Shown: in pieces, positions 1 through 8,186 of the stretch
How positions within the stretch are numbered: position 1 is the first letter of the stretch
Layout: the number at the start of each line of letters is the position of its first letter
Source: Treponema sp. UBA4267
GTDB taxonomy: Bacteria > Spirochaetota > Spirochaetia > Treponematales > Treponemataceae
Reading direction: 5' to 3'
DNA length: 64,000 bases
Assembly (NCBI GenBank): GCA_002395155.1
Contig: DGWD01000034.1
Span: 66,838-130,837, forward strand
Position numbers and translations under genes: made by a program
Notes under the pieces: model-generated
Seen by the model: only the letters and a program-made list of their open reading frames with translations
The model's database searches: none
Told to the model about the DNA's origin: nothing

Positions 1-1901
1 TTTACAGTTCCCTGGTAGATTGTTCCTACTTCTGGATCTTCTGTAATACCCTTTACAGCCTTCTTAGCAGCTTCTGCTTTTTCTCCATTCTTAGAGTAGA
101 TTGTTACAGTTCCGTCATCATCAGTGTTGATTGTTACATCATACTGAGCACAGAGAGCTTTAACATTCTTTCCACCAGGTCCAATCAAAGCACCAATCTT
201 GTCTACAGGAATCTTCATTGTAAGAATCTGTGGAGCGTTCTTAGCAAGTGGAGCTGGCTTGTCGATACATTTTTCCATGATAGAAAGGATGTGTAAACGA
301 CCCTGACGAGCCTGTTCCATAGCCTTCTTCATGATTTCAGTTGTTACACCGGCAATCTTAATATCCATCTGGAAACCAGTAATACCGTCTTTTGTTCCGG
401 CTACCTTAAAGTCCATATCACCAAGGTGGTCTTCTTCACCAAGGATATCAGAAAGAATCTTATAACGGCCATAAGGATTGTCTCCCTCTGGTTCTGTAAT
501 AAGACCCATAGCGATACCGGCAACCATCTTCTTCATTGGAACACCGGCAGCAAGCATTGCAAGACATCCACCACAAGTAGAAGCCTGTGATGAAGAACCG
601 TTAGATTCCATGATTTCAGAAACTACACGAATTGTGTAAGGAAATTCTTCGCGGCTTGGAACCATTGCAGCAAGTGAACGGCGAGCCAGGTTTCCGTGAC
701 CAATTTCACGACGGCCTGTTGTAAGTTTTCCAGTTTCACCAACTGAGTATGGTGGGAAGTTATAATGGAGGATGAAGTGTTCTGAGCGGTCTCCATCAAT
801 ATCATCATATGTCTGTTCGTCCATTGCAGTACCAAGTGTACAAACTGCGAGGGACTGAGTTTCACCACGAGTGAACAAAGCAGATCCGTGTGGAGTTGGA
901 AGAACATTGATTTCACATGTAATAGGACGGATTTCATCAACCTTACGGCCGTCAACACGAACTCCGTCGTCCAAAATAGACTTACGGAGGAGTTTGTACT
1001 GAATGTCATCCATCAAAGTACAGAAAAGTTTTGCCTGGATTGGGTCAGAAAGCTGTTCAGCATATTTAGCAGCCAAATCCTTCTGAACCTGAGCAATTGC
1101 CTTACCGCGTTCAATCTTGCTGCCCTTGAAGCATGCTTCTTTAAGAAGTGGAGTTGCTTCAGCTTCAATAGCTTCTGCATTTTCCAAAGTAACATCAAGA
1201 GGATTAAGAGGAAGTTTTTCCTTTCCAGCCTTTTTAACAAGTTCTTCCTGAAGAAGACACATATCTGTAATGAAAGCCTGAGCCTTTTCCAAAGCACCAA
1301 GCATAACTTCTTCAGAAACTTCGTTAGCACCACCTTCTACCATTGTAAATCCGTCTTTAGTTCCAGCAACAACGATTTCAAGTTCACCCTTTTCAATCTG
1401 TTCGAATGTTGGGTTTACAATATATTCGCCATTCAAATAACCGATACGGCAGGCAGCAACTGGTCCATGGAATGGAATATCAGAAATACAAGTTGCAGCA
1501 GATGCAGCAATTACAGCAAGAATATCCTGAGTATGAACACCATCGCAAGAAACACATGTTGGAACAATCTGAAGTTCATGACCAAAAGATGGTTCAAAAA
1601 GAGGACGCATTGGACGGTCAATAAGACGGCTAACCAAAATTTCTTTATCCTTAGGACGACCTTCACGTTTTACAAAACCACCAGGGATTTTTCCGGCAGC
1701 ATAGAATTTTTCATTGTACTCTACAGTAACAGGCACAAAATCCTGACCTTCTGTTACAGCTGATGAAGCACAAATTGTTGCAATAATAGCGGCACCGCCC
1801 CACTGAGCGTAAACACATCCATTAGCCTGCTTACCGATTTTTCCTGTTTCAAGGATGAGATCGGCATCTCCAAGTCGGTAAGTTACTCTTTCTACTGACA
1901 T
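1..1901 (-). CDS. pnp: Polyribonucleotide nucleotidyltransferase (PNPase), 3' end cut by window edge
   Basis: Phosphorolytic 3'-5' exoribonuclease of mRNA decay in the cytoplasm. The 633 visible codons cover both RNase PH-like domains, the helical linker and the KH domain (GALIGPGGKNVKAL), and stop at the start of the S1 domain. The C-terminus lies beyond the left edge. The start at 1901 (MSVERVTYRLGDADL) follows a clear AGGAGA eight bases upstream. It is the last gene here in a minus-strand run that begins with rpsO. The usual rpsO-pnp neighbourhood is kept, but two exported-protein genes lie between them. Identification is secure from end-to-end family resemblance. PNPase is often autoregulated through its leader, but nothing in this short leader proves that here. 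Confidence 0.97.
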   Translation of the reverse strand, partial: MSVERVTYRLGDADLILETGKIGKQANGCVYAQWGGAAIIATICASSAVTEGQDFVPVTVEYNEKFYAAGKIPGGFVKREGRPKDKEILVSRLIDRPMRPLFEPSFGHELQIVPTCVSCDGVHTQDILAVIAASAATCISDIPFHGPVAACRIGYLNGEYIVNPTFEQIEKGELEIVVAGTKDGFTMVEGGANEVSEEVMLGALEKAQAFITDMCLLQEELVKKAGKEKLPLNPLDVTLENAEAIEAEATPLLKEACFKGSKIERGKAIAQVQKDLAAKYAEQLSDPIQAKLFCTLMDDIQYKLLRKSILDDGVRVDGRKVDEIRPITCEINVLPTPHGSALFTRGETQSLAVCTLGTAMDEQTYDDIDGDRSEHFILHYNFPPYSVGETGKLTTGRREIGHGNLARRSLAAMVPSREEFPYTIRVVSEIMESNGSSSQASTCGGCLAMLAAGVPMKKMVAGIAMGLITEPEGDNPYGRYKILSDILGEEDHLGDMDFKVAGTKDGITGFQMDIKIAGVTTEIMKKAMEQARQGRLHILSIMEKCIDKPAPLAKNAPQILTMKIPVDKIGALIGPGGKNVKALCAQYDVTINTDDDGTVTIYSKNGEKAEAAKKAVKGITEDPEVGTIYQGTV

Positions 1902-1998
1902 TAATTTTCTCCTACATACGTCACTACATCCGACGCATGTTTTTTATATAAATAGATAAATAATTCTAATTCATAAATACATAATAATCAATGTAAGA

Positions 1999-2436
1999 TT
2001 AAAGCTTCTTTATCTTTGCCATTTTTTTAGTAGAACCGTTTTCTTTAAAATTAAGCCAGCTGTCTTTATCAATAACAATCTCACCCTGACGAGACCACCA
2101 GTCAGCACTTCCATTTCCAACAAGATTATTCTCATCTAACCAGCCAAAACCCCACCATTCGCCGGCGAGATTATCAATTTGTGCAGAAAACTCAATTACA
2201 TCTTTTGTTTTTGCAGGAATTACATATTCATATACTTCTGTTTTAGTATTTCCAACAAATTTTATCAAAAAAATTGAAACATCATTTGCTGACTTATTAT
2301 TCATGTTAAATGTATAAGATACAGAAGAATCTGGAAAAAGAGTTTTCAAATCTTCAATCTTTTTTCCCTCTGCAGAAAAAACACTTGTCATTCCCAAAAC
2401 AGCAAGACCAAACAAAACACATAATAATTTTTTCAT
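1999..2436 (-). CDS. Small exported protein of unknown function (145 aa)
   Basis: I do not recognise the family. The N-terminus is a clean signal peptide (MKKLLCVLFGLAVLG, ending near VFSAEG), so the mature protein of about 120 residues should be periplasmic or surface-exposed. It is rich in aromatic residues (EWWGFGWLDENN, ADWWSRQG), suggesting a compact beta-fold. The start at 2436 is preferred over an in-frame TTG at 2451 because GAGGTG sits seven bases upstream of 2436. It lies between a lipoprotein gene and pnp on the same strand and has its own operator-like promoter at 2465-2493. That suggests regulated rather than constitutive expression. Confidence 0.75.
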   Translation of the reverse strand: MKKLLCVLFGLAVLGMTSVFSAEGKKIEDLKTLFPDSSVSYTFNMNNKSANDVSIFLIKFVGNTKTEVYEYVIPAKTKDVIEFSAQIDNLAGEWWGFGWLDENNLVGNGSADWWSRQGEIVIDKDSWLNFKENGSTKKMAKIKKL

Positions 2437-2464
2437 AAAAAAACACCTCAATAAAACGATTAAT

Positions 2465-2493
2465 TTTATAAACTCTCAATGAGAGTGTATTAA
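2465..2493 (-). promoter_or_regulatory. Promoter with a palindromic operator filling the -35/-10 spacer
   Basis: Read on the minus strand: TTAATA (2493-2488), exactly 17 bases, then TATAAA (2470-2465). Within the spacer is a perfect 7-bp inverted repeat, ACTCTCA-A-TGAGAGT (2472-2486). A repressor bound there would block RNA polymerase. It lies about 30 bases upstream of the 145-residue exported protein. The regulator is unknown. Confidence 0.5.
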
Positions 2494-2528
2494 AAATTAT
2501 ATATAACAGTTTATTTAAAATCTAGATT

Positions 2529-2561
2529 TGTTAAAAAAAATCCCATACACCGCTATGAATT
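2529..2561 (-). terminator. Probable terminator after the 305-aa lipoprotein gene
   Basis: On the minus strand an imperfect stem, AAATTCATA / TATGGGATTT with a GCGGTG loop, runs into a T-tract. The pairing has a bulge, so this is a moderate-quality call. The rest of 2500-2660 is anonymous intergenic sequence with two copies of TAGCGGTGT. Confidence 0.4.
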
Positions 2562-2662
2562 TCCGCTGCAACTGCTTCGCTCTTCAGGCGACACCGCTAC
2601 ACTTTATCCCGACTTTCTCTGTTTGAACATTCGCACACATGCAGAGTTCCTTGAGAACTAAC

Positions 2663-3580
2663 CTATTTTTTTACACCAATCAGCAGTTCAAGTTCTTCTA
2701 CGGTATAGGGGCGTATCTTATCATAATACTCTTTTCTGATTTTGGAGGAATGTGATTTATCCCATTCGAAAGTCACGCTTGAAATTGTATAATAATCATT
2801 ATTTCTATTGTAATTCAAAAATAATTGAAGGTCCTTTCCACTTTCAAAAATCTTCCAGTCTGCAGATGATACAGACGTTCTCATAGTGCCATCAGACATA
2901 ATAGTTCTATTTTCTTTATGACTTTTACAGTATTGCCAATCTGCTTCTATATATTCTTTACTATTTTTCAGCTGAAGTCTTATAGGACTCTTTCCATTTC
3001 CAGGAATTATTGGATCATATACAAAACCAGATAAGTCTTCAATTTTAGGAAAAACATTTATTTCATTTCCCTTATCAGATAAAGTCAAAAGATATTTATT
3101 TCCGGCAAGAACCTTAAGCGGCTCTTTAGCATCTGAATAAAAATGTCTGTCTGTAACATAACGACCATCTTTTTCATATATACAAATATTTTTCTCATTT
3201 CCACTGATGGCAGTGTTATTTTCTGAAGACATTAAAACATAGAAATCCAGATTCTGTATTTTACTTTTCAGGGATTTTTCAAGTAAGGCAAGATTATATT
3301 TAAGCTGAAAAGTTTCACCGGCTTTTACAGAAAAGGCTTTACTTTCAATTAATGAGTCAAACGAAGCTCTTTTTTCTTTTACACCGTTTGAAACAAAAAT
3401 CATTTCTTTGGAATTATTTGCAATTTCAAAAACAAAGTCATAGTCTGCATCTACAAAACAGGAATCAAGTGTAACAGGACTAATCTCTTTTTCAGGCTGA
3501 CTTTCTTTAATATTATTTGATGCACAGCTTATCAAAGCAGCAAGATAAAAAATAGAAAAAATTAAATAATTTTTATTCAT
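2663..3580 (-). CDS. Putative lipoprotein of unknown function (305 aa)
   Basis: Family not recognised. The signal peptide ends in a spirochaete-type lipobox, AALISC, with Cys19 as the likely lipidated residue, so the mature protein is expected to be membrane-anchored on the periplasmic or outer surface. The rest is a mixed beta-rich sequence with no catalytic motif I can name. AGGG lies eight bases before the ATG. The upstream sequence carrying that SD is nearly repeated 74 bases away, on the far side of two hairpins (see the repeat at 3580-3669). The gene sits between rpsO and pnp, an unusual place for a lipoprotein. Confidence 0.7.
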   Translation of the reverse strand: MNKNYLIFSIFYLAALISCASNNIKESQPEKEISPVTLDSCFVDADYDFVFEIANNSKEMIFVSNGVKEKRASFDSLIESKAFSVKAGETFQLKYNLALLEKSLKSKIQNLDFYVLMSSENNTAISGNEKNICIYEKDGRYVTDRHFYSDAKEPLKVLAGNKYLLTLSDKGNEINVFPKIEDLSGFVYDPIIPGNGKSPIRLQLKNSKEYIEADWQYCKSHKENRTIMSDGTMRTSVSSADWKIFESGKDLQLFLNYNRNNDYYTISSVTFEWDKSHSSKIRKEYYDKIRPYTVEELELLIGVKK

Positions 3581-3669
3581 AATAAACCCTAAATACGTCG
3601 AGTCAAGGCACGCTCACGCTTAAAGCCTTGACTTCGCCGTTTTGAGGGGTTTGTATTAAACCCTCAATA
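3580..3669. repeat. Hairpin-rich element bounded by near-identical direct repeats
   Basis: Two copies of a 16-base sequence (3580-3595 and 3654-3669, 14 of 16 identical) flank two hairpins. One is AGTCAAGGC / GCCTTGACT (3601-3609 with 3625-3633). The other is GAGGGGTTT / AAACCCTC, centred near 3653. The first direct-repeat copy includes the Shine-Dalgarno of the lipoprotein gene. The layout resembles the element at 8187-8345. Confidence 0.55.
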
Positions 3670-3704
3670 AAAAATCCCACACAGCACAAGGCCGGCGGGA
3701 TTTT
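3668..3704 (-). terminator. Rho-independent terminator of rpsO
   Basis: On the minus strand AAAATCCC pairs with GGGATTTT across an 18-base loop that is itself GC-rich, followed by more T residues. It starts about 20 bases after the rpsO stop codon, so rpsO can be transcribed separately from the downstream genes. Confidence 0.7.
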
Positions 3705-3724
3705 AACTGATTTTCGATTTTAGC

Positions 3725-3994
3725 CTACTTACGAAGGCCAAGTTCTTTAATGAATGCACGGTAACCTTCGAGGTCTGTGCGTTCAAAATAGCGGAGCATC
3801 TTACGACGCTGACCAACAACTTTAAGAAGAGCACGTTTTCCAGAAGCATCTTTTGGGAATGCTTTTGTGTGATCTGTTAACTGCTGTACACGCTGTGTAA
3901 GCAAAGCAATCTGTACTTTTACAGATCCTGTGTCAGTTTCTTTTGCACCGTACTTTTTTACTGTAGCGGCTGTTGTTTCTTTTGTAAGTGCCAT
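3725..3994 (-). CDS. rpsO: 30S ribosomal protein S15
   Basis: Eighty-nine residues, the usual S15 length, from MALTKETT to ELGLRK. It binds the central domain of 16S rRNA and helps build the 30S platform. The start at 3994 is fixed by the family N-terminus; an upstream in-frame extension to 4069 is not conserved S15 sequence. Family hallmarks visible are KKYGAKETDTGSVKVQ and the RRKMLRYFERTD segment. The leader contains a short stem (TTCTCAAT / ATTGGGAA near 4022-4040). S15 is classically autoregulated through leader structure, but whether this stem takes part is inference. It is followed by its own terminator, then two exported-protein genes, then pnp. Confidence 0.97.
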   Translation of the reverse strand: MALTKETTAATVKKYGAKETDTGSVKVQIALLTQRVQQLTDHTKAFPKDASGKRALLKVVGQRRKMLRYFERTDLEGYRAFIKELGLRK

Positions 3995-4144
3995 ATTGGA
4001 ACCCCATAAAAATAATTTATTCCCAATCAGATTGAGAACCTTATTCTTCGCGAAAACCTTGCAGGTCATTCTCCGGGTTTCTGGAAAATAATCACAATGT
4101 TGCCGTATAAAATAAGTAAAAATATTTTAATGAAATAAAAGACG

Positions 4145-5134
4145 TTAATCAACTGTAGGAGAGTCCGTAGAAGACACTTCTATTGAAGAAGTTCCATTAT
4201 CTTTATCTCCCTTTCTGGACTTTACTATATCAGTTACTTGAGAAAGAAGAATTGCCCCGAACATTATAAGGCATCCTACAATTTCACGGCCTGTAAGCCT
4301 TTCGTGAAGTAAAACTGCCGCAGATAAGACCGCAAAAACCGATTCCATACACATAAGCAAAGAGGCAATACTTGCTTCGCAGTATTTTTGCCCAACTACC
4401 TGGAGTGTATAAGCAACCCCACAACTCATAAGACCTGAATACAAAAGTGGCAAAGCTGCGGCTTTAATATTTACCCAACGAGGCTCTTCAAAAATCAACA
4501 TTAAGATAAAGGTAATGCTTCCAGCAGTAAAAAACTGAACACAAGAAAGCTTTACTCCATCACAAGTTTTTGTAAACCTTTCTATAAGTAAAATCTGACC
4601 TGTAAAAAAGAGAGAACAAATAAAAGCCAGAATATCCCCCTTATTCAAATCGCCAAAACCGGCTCCCTTCGCAAAACTTAAAAAATAAATTCCAACAAAG
4701 CCTAGAATAATTGCAATCCAGGTGATAAGTGGTATACGCTTTCTAAAAAAAAGTCCTACTAAAGGCACAAAAAACATGTACATAGCAGTAATAAAGGCAA
4801 TTTTTCCCGCTGTAGAATAATTAAAAGCAAATTGCTGAAAGTTTGTTGCACAAGCTAAAAAAACTCCCATTATCATGCCATAGAAAATTGTTCTTTTATT
4901 TTGAACTCTTCTATTCGCAATTTCTTTATCAGTCATTTTTTTTGCAGAAACTTTGTCTCGAATTAGAATAAATGGAAGTAGAACACAAGCCCCCATTAGA
5001 GTTCTAACTCCCATAAAAGTAAAAGGCTCTACATGTTCTGCACCCTGGCTCTGGGAAACAAAAGAGATACCCCAGATGAAGGATGTTAAAAGGAGGATAA
5101 ATACTCCCTTAAATGAAGTTTGACTTTTTGACAT
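4145..5134 (-). CDS. EamA-family (DMT) transporter
   Basis: Inner-membrane permease of the drug/metabolite transporter superfamily, 329 residues. It has about ten hydrophobic helices in two EamA halves (roughly residues 8-150 and 165-300). The first helix carries the typical TSFIWGISFVSQ start, and the second half has the CGVAYTLQVVGQKY pattern of the family. Substrate cannot be told from sequence; members move amino acids, nucleosides or drugs. The hydrophilic C-terminal tail is serine-rich. The gene begins 15 bases after the ribF-like gene and probably shares its transcript. Confidence 0.85.
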   Translation of the reverse strand: MSKSQTSFKGVFILLLTSFIWGISFVSQSQGAEHVEPFTFMGVRTLMGACVLLPFILIRDKVSAKKMTDKEIANRRVQNKRTIFYGMIMGVFLACATNFQQFAFNYSTAGKIAFITAMYMFFVPLVGLFFRKRIPLITWIAIILGFVGIYFLSFAKGAGFGDLNKGDILAFICSLFFTGQILLIERFTKTCDGVKLSCVQFFTAGSITFILMLIFEEPRWVNIKAAALPLLYSGLMSCGVAYTLQVVGQKYCEASIASLLMCMESVFAVLSAAVLLHERLTGREIVGCLIMFGAILLSQVTDIVKSRKGDKDNGTSSIEVSSTDSPTVD

Positions 5135-5149
5135 TTTTATACCTGTTTT

Positions 5150-5950
5150 CTAAAATTTTAATATTTCTGCTTTTTTATTTAGTTTTATCTGGTCACCACT
5201 AATTTCGACTCTTACATCTTCATCATCTTGATTTTTACAGTGGTAAACTCCCTCTGGAGGCAAAACCTGTATCAATTTATTTTTATTTAGAAATAATTCC
5301 CCAGACTTAGAAGCACTATCACACTCTACCTGAGTCAAATCCAATTCATAGGCTCTTTCTAAAAGTTCCTGAACGGTGGCAAAAAATCCTTTAGTAACCA
5401 TTTGCCTGATATATGATGAAGAAACACGTTCCTCTTCATCTGTACCCTGACGGTAATAAATTGGATCAACAAAAATGCTTTTTAGATTATTTTTTTCTGC
5501 AAAATAACGGATTGCCTGGGAATCGGTAGCACCCTTGTAACCACAACGAAAATCTATTCCTTCGGCAATCAGTTTCATATTACAAACATTTACTAGAAGA
5601 TTAAGGTAGTCAGCACCCAACATGGAAGCAAAAGAATCATCAAAATCTACTATAATTACAAACTGAACTCCCAGTTCTTCCATAATTTTTATACGCTGAT
5701 TAAGAGTCGAAAGGTCCCCCTGATAGTCGTTTGAATGTTTTAAGCTTGGAAGAGGTCGTAAAAAAGTTACAAGACCTGGAATGAGGGAATCTTTTTTGCA
5801 GGCTTCTACCAGGCTTTTTATAAGAACTCTATGCCCCTGGTGAAAGCCATCGAAAGAGCCGGTAGAAATGCCAGTTCCTTTATCAAAAAAACTTATTTCC
5901 TTACCGGAATTAAGACTCTCTAATATATCTGTCCAAGTAAAAATTTTCAT
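5150..5950 (-). CDS. ribF: RibF-like FAD synthetase (adenylyltransferase) with a reduced C-terminal domain
   Basis: The N-terminal two-thirds is the FMN adenylyltransferase domain of RibF, with the nucleotide-binding signature GSFDGFHQGHR, TFLRPLP, GIDFRCGYKG and SSSYIRQM. It should make FAD from FMN and ATP. Bifunctional RibF is about 310 residues; this protein has 266. Its C-terminus keeps only a weak trace of the riboflavin kinase barrel (LPPEGVYHC) and lacks the PTAN substrate motif. I infer adenylyltransferase activity without riboflavin kinase. The start at 5950 matches family N-termini. It has TATATT six bases upstream and no Shine-Dalgarno. An alternative ATG is at 5977. ribF near rpsO-pnp is a familiar arrangement. 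Confidence 0.75.
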   Translation of the reverse strand: MKIFTWTDILESLNSGKEISFFDKGTGISTGSFDGFHQGHRVLIKSLVEACKKDSLIPGLVTFLRPLPSLKHSNDYQGDLSTLNQRIKIMEELGVQFVIIVDFDDSFASMLGADYLNLLVNVCNMKLIAEGIDFRCGYKGATDSQAIRYFAEKNNLKSIFVDPIYYRQGTDEEERVSSSYIRQMVTKGFFATVQELLERAYELDLTQVECDSASKSGELFLNKNKLIQVLPPEGVYHCKNQDDEDVRVEISGDQIKLNKKAEILKF

Positions 5951-5988
5951 ATTATAAATATAATACTTTTTCTTCATAATTCCCACAA

Positions 5989-6017
5989 TTGCTTATATAA
6001 GTCAAAATCATTATAAT
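5989..6017 (+). promoter_or_regulatory. Promoter of icd
   Basis: TTGCTT (5989-5994), a 17-base spacer, then TATAAT (6012-6017). Only ten bases separate the -10 box from the ATG, predicting a 5' leader of about three or four bases with no Shine-Dalgarno. Confidence 0.75.
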
Positions 6018-6027
6018 TTTTTCCATT

Positions 6028-7224
6028 ATGGCAAAGATTCAGATGAAAAATGCTATCGCAGAGCTCGATGGCGACGAAATGACTCGTGTATTATGGCAGG
6101 TAATTAAAGACGAACTTATTTTACCTTATGTTGATTTGAAAACAGAATATTTCGACCTTGGATTAAAGAGTCGTGATGATTCTGATGACAAAATTACCTA
6201 TGAAGCTGCAGCAGCAATTAAACGCCTTCACGTTGGTGTAAAGTGTGCAACAATCACATCGAACCAGGCACGTGTAGAAGAATACCACTTAAAGCAGCTT
6301 ACCCCTTCTCCAAACGGAATTATCCGTGCTGAGTTAGACGGAACAGTTTTCCGTGAGCCAATTTTCGTAAACAATATCCATGGAACAGTTTCATGCTGGA
6401 AAAAGCCAATTGTTCTTGGTCGTCATGCTTATGGTGATGTTTACAAGAACTGTGAAATTAAAACACCTGGACCTGGAAAGGCTGAGTTAGTTTTTACTGG
6501 TGATGATGGAAAAGAAATCCGTAAGACTATTATGACTATGAAGGGACCTGGAATTATTCAGGGTATTCATAATCTTGATAACTCTATTGAAAGTTTTGCC
6601 CGCTGTTGTTTTACTTACGCTTTGGACCGCAAGCTTTCTGTATGGTTTGGTGCAAAAGATACAATTTCTAAAACTTATGATGGAAACTTTAAGGCTATTT
6701 TTGCACGTGTATTCGAAGAAGAATACAAAGCTAAGTTTGATGCAGCTGGAATTGAATATTTCTACACTTTGATTGATGATGCAGTTGCTCGTGTAATGCG
6801 TTCTGAAGGCGGCTTTATGTGGGCTACAAAGAATTATGATGGCGATGTAATGTCTGATATGATTGCATCTGCATGTGGTTCTTTAGCAATGATGACATCT
6901 GTTCTGGTAAGCCCAGAAGGAAACTTTGAATACGAAGCAAGTCACGGAACTGTTCAAAAGCACTACTACCGCTACCTCAAGGGTGAAAAAACTTCTACAA
7001 ACCCTGTAGCTACAATTTTTGCATGGACAGGAGCACTTGCAAAACGCGGAGAACTTGATGGAACTCCAGAACTTGTAGATTTTGCAAAGCGTCTTGAAAA
7101 AGCAACTTTACAGACTATTGAAGAGGGCTACATGACTGGTGATATTGCAAGAATCGCAGAACCAGCGGCTAAGGGAGTTCTGGATTCATGGCAATTTATA
7201 GAAGCAATTCGAAGTAGACTGTAA
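6028..7224 (+). CDS. icd: NADP-dependent isocitrate dehydrogenase, eukaryotic-like type
   Basis: Oxidative decarboxylation of isocitrate to 2-oxoglutarate with NADPH production, in the cytoplasm. The 398 residues match the roughly 400-residue homodimeric IDH family. Visible are the substrate segment SPNGIIR followed by GTVFREPI, the KTPGPGKAEL region, the phosphate-binding stretch ASHGTVQKHYYRY, and STNPVATIFAWTGAL. The gene stands alone on the plus strand between two minus-strand units, and its 3' end shares a strong terminator hairpin with purC. It probably supplies 2-oxoglutarate and NADPH for biosynthesis. Expression is predicted from a near-leaderless mRNA. Confidence 0.96.
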   Translation: MAKIQMKNAIAELDGDEMTRVLWQVIKDELILPYVDLKTEYFDLGLKSRDDSDDKITYEAAAAIKRLHVGVKCATITSNQARVEEYHLKQLTPSPNGIIRAELDGTVFREPIFVNNIHGTVSCWKKPIVLGRHAYGDVYKNCEIKTPGPGKAELVFTGDDGKEIRKTIMTMKGPGIIQGIHNLDNSIESFARCCFTYALDRKLSVWFGAKDTISKTYDGNFKAIFARVFEEEYKAKFDAAGIEYFYTLIDDAVARVMRSEGGFMWATKNYDGDVMSDMIASACGSLAMMTSVLVSPEGNFEYEASHGTVQKHYYRYLKGEKTSTNPVATIFAWTGALAKRGELDGTPELVDFAKRLEKATLQTIEEGYMTGDIARIAEPAAKGVLDSWQFIEAIRSRL

Positions 7225-7249
7225 TTTTTCCAAAAAATATTTTTTCAAA

Positions 7250-7305
7250 AAAAAGGCCAGACTTTTGAGATGAAGTAAAACTCACACTTAAAGTCTGGCT
7301 TTTTT
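7250..7305. terminator. Bidirectional terminator between icd and purC
   Basis: A 10-bp perfect stem, GCCAGACTTT (7256-7265) with AAAGTCTGGC (7290-7299), is flanked by A-rich sequence on the left and a T-tract on the right. It can serve both convergent genes. Confidence 0.85.
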
Positions 7306-7333
7306 ATTTTTCGAAAGAAAAATAATCTTAAAC

Positions 7334-8179
7334 TTACTTATGACAAATCTTTGCCTGGCATTCCTTGTAAATTGCAGAAGTCTTAGCAACAACATCAGCA
7401 GGAATTTCTTTAATGTTTGGATCACCAGCGAGGTTGTTTGCCTTGAGCCAGTCGCGAACGAACTGCTTGTCGTAAGATGCAGGACTTCCACCAACTTCGT
7501 ACTTTGAAGCATCCCAGAAGCGGCTGCTGTCTGGAGTAAGAACTTCATCACCAAGAACTAAATCGCCGTTTTCATCAAGACCGAATTCAAATTTTGTATC
7601 AGCAATGATAATGCCATTTTTATAAGCATGTTCATAACATTTTTTGTAGATTGCAAGAGCAGCCTTTTCAATTTTTGTACCCAGTTCTTCACCAAGATCA
7701 TCTTTCATATACTGGAGAGTAACGTTAATATCGTGACCTTCTGCTGCTTTTGTAGAAGGAGTTACAATTGGCTCGTCAAGCTTTTCTGCCTGCTTGTATT
7801 CTTTATCAAACTTATGACCCAAGAAAGGTTCACCCTTTTTGTAAGCTTCGTACATAGAACCGAACATATAACCACGAACGATTACTTCATAAGGAATCAT
7901 CTTAAGTTTTTTAACTAAGATTGTACGACCTTCATATTCAGGCTTCTGGAATTCAGCTGGCATATCTTTCAAATCAGATGAAATCATGTGATTTTTTACA
8001 ATATCCTTTGTGTAATCAAACCAGAAATTAGCAAGAGCGTTTAAAACCTTACCCTTGTCTGTAATCATTGTTGGCAAAATTACATCAAAAGCTGAGATAC
8101 GGTCAGTTGTAACAATAACCATACGTCCGTCTTCCAAGTCGTAAACTTCACGAACTTTTCCAGAAATAATCTTCTTCAT
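7334..8179 (-). CDS. purC: Phosphoribosylaminoimidazole-succinocarboxamide synthase (SAICAR synthetase)
   Basis: ATP-dependent ligation of aspartate to CAIR in purine synthesis. The 281 residues begin with the characteristic GKVREVYDL, then TDRISAFDVILP, VRGYMFGSMY, IIADTKFEFG and LTPDSSRFWD, all expected for PurC. An AGGAG lies eight bases before the start. That SD sequence belongs to the 9-bp repeat CTCCTATAA, duplicated 150 bases upstream beyond a run of hairpins (8187-8345). No other pur genes are adjacent. I see no purine riboswitch signature in the leader. Confidence 0.97.
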   Translation of the reverse strand: MKKIISGKVREVYDLEDGRMVIVTTDRISAFDVILPTMITDKGKVLNALANFWFDYTKDIVKNHMISSDLKDMPAEFQKPEYEGRTILVKKLKMIPYEVIVRGYMFGSMYEAYKKGEPFLGHKFDKEYKQAEKLDEPIVTPSTKAAEGHDINVTLQYMKDDLGEELGTKIEKAALAIYKKCYEHAYKNGIIIADTKFEFGLDENGDLVLGDEVLTPDSSRFWDASKYEVGGSPASYDKQFVRDWLKANNLAGDPNIKEIPADVVAKTSAIYKECQAKICHK

Positions 8180-8186
8180 TTATATG

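Noticed and set aside
888..1763. A 291-codon open frame on the plus strand opposite pnp
   Set aside because: It is antisense to unmistakable PNPase coding sequence and its product is low-quality, rich in Phe, Asn and Cys; a reverse-frame artefact of AT-rich codon usage.
3995..4069. N-terminal extension of rpsO
   Set aside because: S15 is 89 residues and starts with MALTKE-type sequence; the upstream codons are the untranslated leader.
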